The position numbers were made by a program, and so were the translations under genes. From Alistipes sp. (GTDB taxonomy: Bacteria > Bacteroidota > Bacteroidia > Bacteroidales > Rikenellaceae): a stretch of 34,756 bases of DNA. Positions 7,312-14,973 of the stretch are shown one piece after another. The notes beneath the pieces are model-generated. The model did not search any database and was not told where the DNA came from. It was given only the letters and a program-made list of their open reading frames with translations. The stretch is taken from positions 1-34,756 of the forward strand of contig JAGCLL010000165.1 of the NCBI GenBank assembly GCA_017647025.1, read 5' to 3'. How positions within the stretch are numbered: the stretch's first letter is position 1; each line of letters opens with the position of its first letter.

Positions 7312-9141
7312 TTACTCGCTCCATTGCGCCCCTTCGGAGAGCTTTAATGAACTATATCGCTCTGATGGCGAAGATACGAACTCCCTAATGCCATACTCTG
7401 CCCAACGACTATCTACAAGGCGAATGGTCGCCTCATCTGCCGTAACGATATTTGGCCAGCGTGAAGGGTTTTCGTCGCTTGCATTTGGGTGTTTCGGGCG
7501 GGCATCGATAGTGAGAGTTGAGTCGTGGAGTGTAATATCTCGTGTAGGCTCGGTATTTGCGGCACCAAGCCATAGTAACTCCTCTCTGCATAAATTTTGC
7601 GCTCGTGTGTCGAATATGGCAATAAAGTTGCAGTTGGAAACCTTTGCCAACTCTGCCATATCTATGGCAAGGTCGTTCTCGGCAAATAGTAGTAGCACAC
7701 CCCATTTTTCGAGCAGGGTGGTATCGGCTACAATGCCTTCTGGCAATATCTTGCTGTCGAATGTAATCTTCTGCTCATGTTCAACTACATTTGTGAGGTC
7801 GAGAGCAATTTTGCCACCAAAGCCGCAAGTGGCAGTTGCGTGGTCAAGTACATCGTATATGCCCTCGCTACGGATAAGCGACTTGCATAGGTCGCAGTTG
7901 CGCATCAACCACGCCATATCCTCCTCCGAACGAATGTTTGTCGAAGCAGGCGTGAGAAGCAGATATTTGTTGAACATCATCTGTCCTGCGCCCCACAAAC
8001 CGAGTGCCACCTTCGACGCCTGGCGCTCGTAGAGTTGTCGCATTGAGATAATAGTTATGTTGTGCTGTGTACCTGCCGCCGGCATATACATATCCTCCAC
8101 TTCGGGCTGCATAACAAGGCGTATCGGAGCGAGGAAAATTCGCTCGGTTGCCATTGCGATATAGACATCCTCCTGTGGTGGAATACCTACGATTGTTGCA
8201 GGATAGATTGCATCTCGGCGATATGTTATGGCAGTGATGTGGAACTTCGGATAGTAGTCCGTGAGCGAGTAGAAGCCTGTGTGGTCGCCAAAGTCGCCCT
8301 CCAAAACCTTCTCCTCGGCGGTGTCGACATAACCCTCAATCACAAAATCGCAATCTTCCGGCACATAGATGTCGTTGGTGATACACTTTACTAACTTTAC
8401 GGGTTTACCTCGCAGTAGACCTGCCAGAAGGTACTCATCAATACCGTCTGGCACTGGTGCAGTAGCCGAGTAGGCGTATACGGGGTCGCCTCCTATCGCC
8501 ACCGATACGGGCATTCTTCTGCCCTGCGCCTTATAGCCTTCGTAGTGGCGTGCGCCAGTCTTGTGGCGGTGCCAATGCATACCCGTAGTGTGGTCATCGA
8601 ATACCTGCATACGATACATTCCTACATTGCGAATACCTCGCTCTGGGTCGGCGGTATGTACCATCGGAAGGGTTACGAAACGCCCGCCATCGTGTGGCCA
8701 GCACTTCAGAATTGGGAGTAGCGACAATTTTGCCTCCTCGCCTTCGAGAACTACCTGCTGACACTCTCCACGCCCCTTTTTCTTGCGTGGAAACCACTTC
8801 GACGCCTCGCCCAAGAGGGGAAGAAGTCGCAACTTATCGACCAAATTCTCCTTTGGCGATGTTACCGTGCCTATAAGGGTGTTAAATCGCTCCGAAATAT
8901 CTTCGAGTCGTTCCACTCCGAGTGCCATAGCCATTCGACGATCCGAGCCGTAGAGGTTTGTAAGTACGGGAAAACCTTTGTCTGTATTCTCAAAAAGGAG
9001 AGCCTTGCCACCACCCTCGGTTTTTACCATTCGGTCGGTAATCTCGGCAATCTCCAATTCCGACGATACGGGGGTGCTAATACGAATTAACTCCCCAGCA
9101 CTCTCCAATTTGTTTATAAAATTTACGAGCGATTTGTACAT
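7312..9141 (-). CDS. UbiD-family decarboxylase (menaquinone biosynthesis type)
   Basis: A 609-residue UbiD-family prenyl-FMN-dependent aromatic decarboxylase. It carries the family signatures NVGMYRMQVFD (172-182), MHWHRHKTGARHY (188-200), AIGGDPVYAYSATAPVP (215-231) and LEGDFGDHTGFYS (280-292). Glu281 and Asp286, with Arg177, align with the catalytic Arg-Glu-Glu/Asp set. The length and the N-terminal segment fit the long UbiD group annotated in menaquinone synthesis, where it would remove the ring carboxylate (futalosine-type or late decarboxylation). The substrate is inferred and no other men/mqn gene is in the window. No flavin prenyltransferase (ubiX) is present here, so the cofactor must be supplied from elsewhere. 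It lies 9 bases after glpT and 3 bases before the HhH gene. Confidence 0.87.
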   Translation of the reverse strand: MYKSLVNFINKLESAGELIRISTPVSSELEIAEITDRMVKTEGGGKALLFENTDKGFPVLTNLYGSDRRMAMALGVERLEDISERFNTLIGTVTSPKENLVDKLRLLPLLGEASKWFPRKKKGRGECQQVVLEGEEAKLSLLPILKCWPHDGGRFVTLPMVHTADPERGIRNVGMYRMQVFDDHTTGMHWHRHKTGARHYEGYKAQGRRMPVSVAIGGDPVYAYSATAPVPDGIDEYLLAGLLRGKPVKLVKCITNDIYVPEDCDFVIEGYVDTAEEKVLEGDFGDHTGFYSLTDYYPKFHITAITYRRDAIYPATIVGIPPQEDVYIAMATERIFLAPIRLVMQPEVEDMYMPAAGTQHNITIISMRQLYERQASKVALGLWGAGQMMFNKYLLLTPASTNIRSEEDMAWLMRNCDLCKSLIRSEGIYDVLDHATATCGFGGKIALDLTNVVEHEQKITFDSKILPEGIVADTTLLEKWGVLLLFAENDLAIDMAELAKVSNCNFIAIFDTRAQNLCREELLWLGAANTEPTRDITLHDSTLTIDARPKHPNASDENPSRWPNIVTADEATIRLVDSRWAEYGIREFVSSPSERYSSLKLSEGAQWSE

Positions 9142-9150
9142 ATTTTTAGA

Positions 9151-10587
9151 TTATTTCTGTTCCGCCTTTGCTGCCGCCAAACGCTCCTCGAACATTCTCT
9201 TCTCCTTGCTCATAGCCAGCAAGCAGATAATGGCTGCGATAACACTCGATGCAAAGAAGCCTGCGAATGTCAAATTCCAACCACCACTCTCTACGATGCG
9301 GCCAAAGGCAATCTTCGAGAGGAATGCGTCGCCAATCAAATAACCGAGCAAACCCATAAAGCCTGCTGCTGTACCTGCTGCATTCTTCGGAACAACGGCG
9401 ATGGCCTGAATAGAAATCATTGCCACAGGACCATATACTGCAAAGCCCGTGATGATGAGTGCTGCTATAACTACCGAGATATACTCAATACCCAAAGTAG
9501 ATGCAATAGCATCAGCCTGCCAATATACGAATGCTCCGATAGCCGTTACTGCCATACAGATAACATTTACTGGTGCGCAACGACCCTGGAAGAACTTCGA
9601 TGAGAGCCAACCCGCAATCAAAGTACCGGGGATTGCAGCCAACATATGGTATGCGTAGAGGTCCTTGCTTACAGCCTTTGCAATACCGTGTACCTCCTGT
9701 AAATAGATAGGCAACCAGTCCGAAATACCATTGCGTACCAAATAGACGAGGATATTAGCAAAGCCGATAAACCACAGCATCTTGTTTTTAAGGACATAGT
9801 CAATGAAGAGCGTCTTAAATGGGATCTTATCCTCCTCGCCCTTCTTTGCCTTTGCGCCAGAGAAGTCGTTGCGATACTTGTCGATTGGTGGCAAACCGCA
9901 CGATTCGGGTGTATCACGAATTAACCACCAACAGATGACAGCAACACCAAGTGCAGCAATCGAAGGGGTAATAAATGCCTCACGCCAAGCGTCGTCTGCG
10001 CCATAGCCGAGCGCTACGATAAGGCTGCCACCTCCGATAGTTGCCAACCAAGCCAAGCCTGAACTACCAATGTTGTGGGCAGTGTTCCAAATTGACATCT
10101 TAAATGAGCGCTCGTTGGTAGAGAACCAGTGCGACATAACACGACCGCACGGAGGCCAGCCCATACCCGAAAACCAACCTGTCAAACAGGTTAAGCCGAA
10201 GAGAATAGCCGTGGTAATACCACTATCCTTTGGATAAGGGATAAAGCCTGCGACAATCATAATGAGAGCCGAGATGATAAGACCAAAGGTCAAGAATTTG
10301 CGAGCGTCAGAACGGTCAGAGAGTCCTCCCATCAAGAACTTACTAACAGCATAAGCGATAGGCAAACCCGCCATAGCATCTCCCACACCACTGGTGTCGA
10401 GGTAACCCTGTGCCATCATATCCGCACCTGCGAACGAGAGGTTCTTGCGCACAAGATAGTAGGCTGCGTAGCCCAAATAGATGCCGATAAAGACCTTCCA
10501 ACGCATTGCGGTATAGGTGCTCTTTACCTTCTCTGCTGGCAACTCTGGCTTATGCTTCGGAGGAGCCAAAAAATCTAAAAATGCCAT
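9151..10587 (-). CDS. glpT: Glycerol-3-phosphate:phosphate antiporter (OPA family)
   Basis: A 478-residue, 12-helix major facilitator that is strikingly GlpT-like: LGYAAYYLVRKNLSFA near the N-terminus, GMGWPPCGRVMSHW (141-154), RDTPESCGLPPI (224-235) and AAGTAAGFMGLLGY late in the protein. The residues that bind phosphate in GlpT are conserved: Arg47 in VRKN, His171 in NTAHNIG and Arg285 in LVRNGISDW. It should exchange external sn-glycerol-3-phosphate for internal phosphate across the inner membrane. A related organophosphate such as a hexose phosphate remains possible. No glpQ, glpK or glpD neighbours are present. Instead it sits inside the lon-kds run, 15 bases after kdsD and 9 bases before the UbiD-like gene. 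Confidence 0.87.
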   Translation of the reverse strand: MAFLDFLAPPKHKPELPAEKVKSTYTAMRWKVFIGIYLGYAAYYLVRKNLSFAGADMMAQGYLDTSGVGDAMAGLPIAYAVSKFLMGGLSDRSDARKFLTFGLIISALIMIVAGFIPYPKDSGITTAILFGLTCLTGWFSGMGWPPCGRVMSHWFSTNERSFKMSIWNTAHNIGSSGLAWLATIGGGSLIVALGYGADDAWREAFITPSIAALGVAVICWWLIRDTPESCGLPPIDKYRNDFSGAKAKKGEEDKIPFKTLFIDYVLKNKMLWFIGFANILVYLVRNGISDWLPIYLQEVHGIAKAVSKDLYAYHMLAAIPGTLIAGWLSSKFFQGRCAPVNVICMAVTAIGAFVYWQADAIASTLGIEYISVVIAALIITGFAVYGPVAMISIQAIAVVPKNAAGTAAGFMGLLGYLIGDAFLSKIAFGRIVESGGWNLTFAGFFASSVIAAIICLLAMSKEKRMFEERLAAAKAEQK

Positions 10588-10602
10588 AATTGGTATGTAT
10601 GA

Positions 10603-11568
10603 TTATAGTTTTATGTCGTATATCTGTATTACGCCTACGAGGTGTTGGTTGTCGTCAACCACAAGCAACGAGTTGACCTTGTGTTGTGTCATCTCTCGCT
10701 CCGCCTCGATGAGTTTGCTCTCTGGGCGGATTGTTTTGGGCTCACGAGTGGCAATATCCATTGGGTGAATGTCGAAAAATGCCGATTGGCGGCTCTCCAT
10801 CGCTCGGCGAATATCACCATCTGTAATAATGCCGAGTATCTCGCCCCCTCGCTCCACAACAATCAATCCCAGCCCGCCACGAGATATGGCGTGAATCATC
10901 TCTGCTGCCGAAGCCTCCTCTGTAACGATTGGGAGGTCGTGTTTGCGCATAACATTTCCAACTTTCATCAGCAATCTGCGACCAAGACTACCACCTGGGT
11001 GGAGTCGTGCAAAATCTTGCGATGTAAAGTTGCGCATCTTCATCACCGCACAAGCCAAAGCATCGCCCAAGGCTATTTGTGCCGTAGTTGAAGAGGTCGG
11101 TGCAAGGTGAAGAACGCACTCTTCGCGCTCCACCTTGGCGTCGAGGTGAATATCCGAGTTCTTCGCCAGAGCCGACTCCGCATTTCCGGTTACAGCAATC
11201 AGACGATTGCCATTTTCGTGTAAAAACGGAACGATTCGAAGAACTTCATCGGTCTCACCCGAATAGGATAGTGCAATGACTATATCCTCTTTTGATATCA
11301 TACCGAGGTCGCCGTGAAAAGCCTCGCCAGGGTTGAGAAAGAAACTTGGTGTTCCCGTGCTGGCGAGCGTTGCGGCAATCTTCTTCGCTATGATACCCGA
11401 CTTACCCATTCCCGTAAGTATAACCTTACCATTGCAGGTAAGAATAGCCTCTACGGCGCAGACAAACTCCCCATTGAGCATCTCTCTGATGCGCAATATG
11501 GCCTCTGCTTCGGTTGTTAAAACCTCACGAGCAGTGTCGAGAATAGCCTCTCTTTGCAACTTTTCCAT
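10603..11568 (-). CDS. kdsD: D-arabinose-5-phosphate isomerase (KpsF/GutQ type)
   Basis: Converts ribulose-5-phosphate to arabinose-5-phosphate, the first committed step to Kdo. The 321-residue protein has an N-terminal SIS sugar-isomerase domain (about 35-170, with TGMGKSGIIAKKIAATLASTGTPSFFLNPGEAFHGDLG and a SYSGETDE loop) and two C-terminal CBS domains (about 205-320). The HPGG segment (LHPGGSLGRRL) typical of KpsF/GutQ joins them. The ATG at 11568 is chosen because it lies 4 bases after the kdsA stop. A longer open frame to 11754 would overlap kdsA and add about 60 residues unlike the family. Translational coupling with kdsA is likely. Confidence 0.93.
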   Translation of the reverse strand: MEKLQREAILDTAREVLTTEAEAILRIREMLNGEFVCAVEAILTCNGKVILTGMGKSGIIAKKIAATLASTGTPSFFLNPGEAFHGDLGMISKEDIVIALSYSGETDEVLRIVPFLHENGNRLIAVTGNAESALAKNSDIHLDAKVEREECVLHLAPTSSTTAQIALGDALACAVMKMRNFTSQDFARLHPGGSLGRRLLMKVGNVMRKHDLPIVTEEASAAEMIHAISRGGLGLIVVERGGEILGIITDGDIRRAMESRQSAFFDIHPMDIATREPKTIRPESKLIEAEREMTQHKVNSLLVVDDNQHLVGVIQIYDIKL

Positions 11569-11572
11569 TTGA

Positions 11573-12325
11573 TTATAAAAGAGTATTGATAACCTCTTCC
11601 AACTGGTCGAGGTATAACATATTTGCCCCATCGCTCTTGGCGGTATCGGGCGTAGGGTGTACCTCGAAGAAGTAACCATTGGCTCTAAAGGCCTTGGCTG
11701 CTCTTGCCATCGAAGGTACAAATTTGCGGTCGCCACCCGTAGTGCCATCTGCACTGCTTGGGCGCTGTACCGAGTGGGTACAATCCATAATTACTCGTGG
11801 TGCAAAGTCGAGCATATCCGAGATGTTGCGGAAGTCAACAACAAGGTTGTTATAGCCGAATGAATTACCTCGCTCTGTAAGCCACACCTCCTTGGCACCC
11901 GACTCCATAGCCTTTTGGTACGGATAGCGCATATCGGCACCCGAAAGGAATTGTCCCTTTTTAATGTTTACAATTTTGCCCGTCTTTGCTGCCTCAACAA
12001 TAAGGTCGGTCTGGCGACACAAAAAAGCGGGAATCTGCACCACATCCACCACCTCGCCCACAGGTTTGGCCTGCCACGCTTCGTGGATGTCGGTGAGAAT
12101 TTTCAAACCCCACTTGCGGTGTACATCATCAAGCATCTGCAAACCTCGCTCCAAGCCCACGCCTCGAAAGGAGTGGAGGGATGTGCGATTTGCCTTATCG
12201 AACGACGCTTTGAAGATGATGTCGGTGCCGAGAGTGCGGTTTATTTCGCACAGCCTTGCGGCCACCGAGTCGAGCAACTCGCCCGACTCGATGACACAAG
12301 GTCCTGCGATAAATATAGGTTTCAT
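11573..12325 (-). CDS. kdsA: 3-deoxy-8-phosphooctulonate synthase (Kdo-8-phosphate synthase)
   Basis: Condenses phosphoenolpyruvate with arabinose-5-phosphate to Kdo-8-phosphate. The protein is 250 residues from the ATG at 12325 (MKPIFIAGPCVIES); a TTG four codons upstream is not needed. The DAHP/KDO8P synthase barrel motifs are present: FIAGPCVIES, FKASFDKANRTS, LTDIHE, QIPAFLCRQTDL, NIKKGQF and VIMDCTHSVQRP. The ending FEVHPTPDTAKSDGANMLYLDQLEE carries the late active-site loop. The CDxxHS-like Cys of metal-dependent forms is not at the N-terminal IAGPCV position alone, so I do not assign the metal class. It is sandwiched between the GH2 gene (19-base gap) and kdsD (4-base gap). Confidence 0.95.
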   Translation of the reverse strand: MKPIFIAGPCVIESGELLDSVAARLCEINRTLGTDIIFKASFDKANRTSLHSFRGVGLERGLQMLDDVHRKWGLKILTDIHEAWQAKPVGEVVDVVQIPAFLCRQTDLIVEAAKTGKIVNIKKGQFLSGADMRYPYQKAMESGAKEVWLTERGNSFGYNNLVVDFRNISDMLDFAPRVIMDCTHSVQRPSSADGTTGGDRKFVPSMARAAKAFRANGYFFEVHPTPDTAKSDGANMLYLDQLEEVINTLL

Positions 12326-12344
12326 TAGCCTATTCAAGTAAAAA

Positions 12345-14174
12345 TTACTTCGAGAGCGACTTGATAACCTTCTGGTTTACATCGTGAACACGCTTAACAT
12401 CGAACTTAACGACTTTACGGTCGTATGTTACGAAGCCATTAACCTCACCCTCAACATCGGTAGTCTGAGTGTAGATAGCACCCGACATACCCTGTGGAAT
12501 GAATGGGATAATCATCTCTGCGTACTCAACATAAGTTTTGTTCAAATCCTCCTTATCCTTGCGGTTGCCACCGTAGCCCCAGTTGAGCATATCTGGATTC
12601 CACAAGTGGTCCTTAACAGGAAGACCCAAACCACCATACTCGCCGAGCATAAGGATGTAGTCTGCGTGGTGAACGCCCATACAAGGCTTTGGATAGTTGT
12701 GCCAATCCATAATATCACCGCACTCACGCAAGTTACCACCGCTGGCAGGGTTGATAAGACGAGAGTGGTCACGCTTGTAGGTCCACTCTGTAACCTTCTC
12801 GGTATCGAACTGCGACCAAGCCTCGTTGAATGGTACCCAAACTACAACCGATGGGAAGAAACGGCAGTAGTCCATAATCTCACCCCACTCCTTGTAGTAG
12901 TTACGCTTGAACTCCTCGGTCAAAGTAGTGTCAGAACCACCATTAACCTGGTGACGAGACCAAGAGAAGGTGTTCTTGTTAGCCTGCTCACCGCAAGGCA
13001 TATCCTGCCATACGAGCATACCCAAACGGTCGCAGTGGTAGAACCAACGAGCCGACTCAACCTTGATGTGCTTACGAATAGTGTTGAAGCCGAGATCCTT
13101 TGTGAACTGGATGTCCCACAAGAGAGCCTCGTCGCAAGGCTGTGTGAGCAATCCGTCTGGCCACCAGCCCTGGTCGAGTGGGCCGAACATAAAGATAGGC
13201 TCGCCATTGAGAGTAGCACGGAGGTGTCCGAACTGGTCACGCTTCTTGCCCAACTCACGCATTGCAGTGTACGACTCAACGCTCTCTACAACCTTGCCAT
13301 TCTGCTTCAATGTAACCTTCAAGTCGTAGAGGTGTGGGTTCTCGGTGTTCCACCACTTAGCGTTAGGGATGTGTACCTTTGCTGGTGTACCAGCAGGAGC
13401 AGAACTCTCGCCAACCTTTGTGCCATTGTCAAATACCTCAACAGTTACTACGCCCTCCTTAACTGCGGTCTCGGTTGCAACGATGATGTCGTTGTGGCGG
13501 AGGTCGCTTGTAGGGAGAATGTTTACGATGTGGTTAGACTTTGCAACAGGCTCCATCCATACAGTCTGCCAGATACCCGAAACTGGTGTGTACCAGATTT
13601 TGCCGAGTTTTGTCAACTGCTTACCAACTGGCTGCTCACCCTTCTCGGTTGGGTCCCATACACGAACTACCAACTTCTGTGCGCCCTTCTTGTTGAGAGC
13701 GTCGGTGATGTCGAACGAGAATGGAACGAAACCACCAGTGTGGCCACCTACCAATACGCCGTTAACATAGACATCCGCTGCCCAATCCACTGCACCGAAG
13801 TGGAGGATAACTCGCTGCGACATCCACTTTGCAGGTACGGTGAACTCACGCTCATACCACAAGAGTTGCTTCTCGGTAATCCACTTACCTACGCCCGAAA
13901 GAGCCGACTCAATAGCGAATGGAACGAGAATCTCGCCGTCGAACTTTGTAGGCTCTGCTGCATTAACCTCGGTGATGGCGTAGTTCCACAAACCGTTGAG
14001 GTTCTGCCACTCGTTACGAACGAGTTGCGGACGAGGATACTCAGGTAAAACATTCGAAGGGTCTACCTTCTCTGCCCACTCTGTGCGAATCTTGTCGCCA
14101 GCGATTTTCCACTCTGCTGATGCGGTTGAGATACCGAGCGCCAGCAATGCAAATACCAATAAGGTCTTTTTCAT
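12345..14174 (-). CDS. Secreted glycoside hydrolase family 2 enzyme
   Basis: A 609-residue periplasmic or surface exo-glycosidase. A clear signal peptide (1-20, ending STASA) is followed by a GH2 jelly-roll sugar-binding domain (about 45-208, with NLNGLWNYAI, WYEREFTVP and DVYVNGVLVGGHTGGFVPF), an Ig-like domain (about 210-308) and a TIM barrel (about 315-600). GH2 catalytic motifs are visible: WVPFNEAWS places the acid/base at Glu451, and MLGEYGGLG places the nucleophile at Glu512. The family includes beta-galactosidases, beta-glucuronidases and beta-mannosidases; specificity cannot be read off. No SusC/SusD pair is near, so it is not part of a polysaccharide-utilization locus. It lies between kdsB (37 bases) and kdsA (19 bases), an unexpected place for a secreted glycosidase. 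Confidence 0.88.
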   Translation of the reverse strand: MKKTLLVFALLALGISTASAEWKIAGDKIRTEWAEKVDPSNVLPEYPRPQLVRNEWQNLNGLWNYAITEVNAAEPTKFDGEILVPFAIESALSGVGKWITEKQLLWYEREFTVPAKWMSQRVILHFGAVDWAADVYVNGVLVGGHTGGFVPFSFDITDALNKKGAQKLVVRVWDPTEKGEQPVGKQLTKLGKIWYTPVSGIWQTVWMEPVAKSNHIVNILPTSDLRHNDIIVATETAVKEGVVTVEVFDNGTKVGESSAPAGTPAKVHIPNAKWWNTENPHLYDLKVTLKQNGKVVESVESYTAMRELGKKRDQFGHLRATLNGEPIFMFGPLDQGWWPDGLLTQPCDEALLWDIQFTKDLGFNTIRKHIKVESARWFYHCDRLGMLVWQDMPCGEQANKNTFSWSRHQVNGGSDTTLTEEFKRNYYKEWGEIMDYCRFFPSVVVWVPFNEAWSQFDTEKVTEWTYKRDHSRLINPASGGNLRECGDIMDWHNYPKPCMGVHHADYILMLGEYGGLGLPVKDHLWNPDMLNWGYGGNRKDKEDLNKTYVEYAEMIIPFIPQGMSGAIYTQTTDVEGEVNGFVTYDRKVVKFDVKRVHDVNQKVIKSLSK

Positions 14175-14211
14175 AGTGTTTAAGTTTTTAATTGTTAAAA
14201 AAAAGTGTGAA

Positions 14212-14967
14212 TTAAAGTGTTTGTGTTGTTAAAAAATGTTCTGCTTTCATTAAATCTTCGGGGGTGTCAATGCCTATCGTTTCGATATCGGTTACACCTA
14301 CGCCAATTTTATAACCACTCTCCATCCAGCGCAGTTGCTCCAACTTCTCGGCCTTTTCGAGTGGCGATTGTGGTAGAGAGGTAACTCTCTTCAACACCTC
14401 CGCACGAAAGGCGTATATGCCGATGTGCTTGTAGAAGGTGTGGTGCTTCAACCACTCACTGCGCTCCACATCCCGCAAGTAGGGTACTACCGAGCGAGAG
14501 AAGTATATCGCTTCGCCCGCCTCGTTGATAACAACCTTTGGCGAGTTGGGATTTTCGAGCAATTCAATGCCATCCTCTTCGTTGAATGGCTTGACCAAGG
14601 TGGCTATATCGATGTTTCTGTTGTCGAAACAATCAATTAACGCCTCAATCTGCTTGGGCGAGATAAAAGGCTCATCGCCCTGCACATTGATAATGATGTC
14701 AGTCTCACAACCCAACTTCCCGTACGCCTCGGCGCAACGGTCTGTTCCGCTACGATGCTCTGTTGAGGTCATCACTACCTCGCCTCCAAAGGCTTTAACG
14801 GCATCGCTGATGCGCTCATCGTCAGTTGCAACCACAACTCTCTCGACCACCTTCGCTACCTGCTCATAAACTCGTTGCACAATCGGTTTACCACCCAACA
14901 ACGCAAGAGGCTTTGCCGGAAAACGAGTACTCGCATAACGAGCCGGTATGATGGCGAGAACTTTCAT
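14212..14967 (-). CDS. kdsB: CMP-Kdo synthetase (3-deoxy-manno-octulosonate cytidylyltransferase)
   Basis: Activates Kdo with CTP to CMP-Kdo, the donor used by WaaA. The 251-residue protein has the nucleotide-binding N-terminus IIPARYASTRFPAKPL, the ATDDERI motif, TSTEHRSGTDRCAEA, and NVQGDEPFI with the metal-binding Asp. The later HIGIYAFRAEVL and QSPLEKAEKLEQLRWME segments are diagnostic for KdsB. Length is standard. It starts 6 bases after the lon stop codon, indicating co-transcription with lon, and is followed by the GH2 gene. Confidence 0.95.
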   Translation of the reverse strand: MKVLAIIPARYASTRFPAKPLALLGGKPIVQRVYEQVAKVVERVVVATDDERISDAVKAFGGEVVMTSTEHRSGTDRCAEAYGKLGCETDIIINVQGDEPFISPKQIEALIDCFDNRNIDIATLVKPFNEEDGIELLENPNSPKVVINEAGEAIYFSRSVVPYLRDVERSEWLKHHTFYKHIGIYAFRAEVLKRVTSLPQSPLEKAEKLEQLRWMESGYKIGVGVTDIETIGIDTPEDLMKAEHFLTTQTL

Positions 14968-14973
14968 TGTTAT

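Noticed and set aside
7058..8032. A 324-residue plus-strand frame over the HhH/UbiD junction
   Set aside because: It is rich in Ser, Arg and Cys with no motif and lies opposite two real genes.
11569..11754. N-terminal extension of kdsD
   Set aside because: The extra 62 codons lie inside kdsA and resemble no KpsF/GutQ protein; the ATG 4 bases after the kdsA stop is the natural start.
12384..14048. A 554-residue open frame on the plus strand opposite the GH2 gene
   Set aside because: It is antisense to a complete GH2 gene and its composition is that of a shadow frame, without recognisable motifs.
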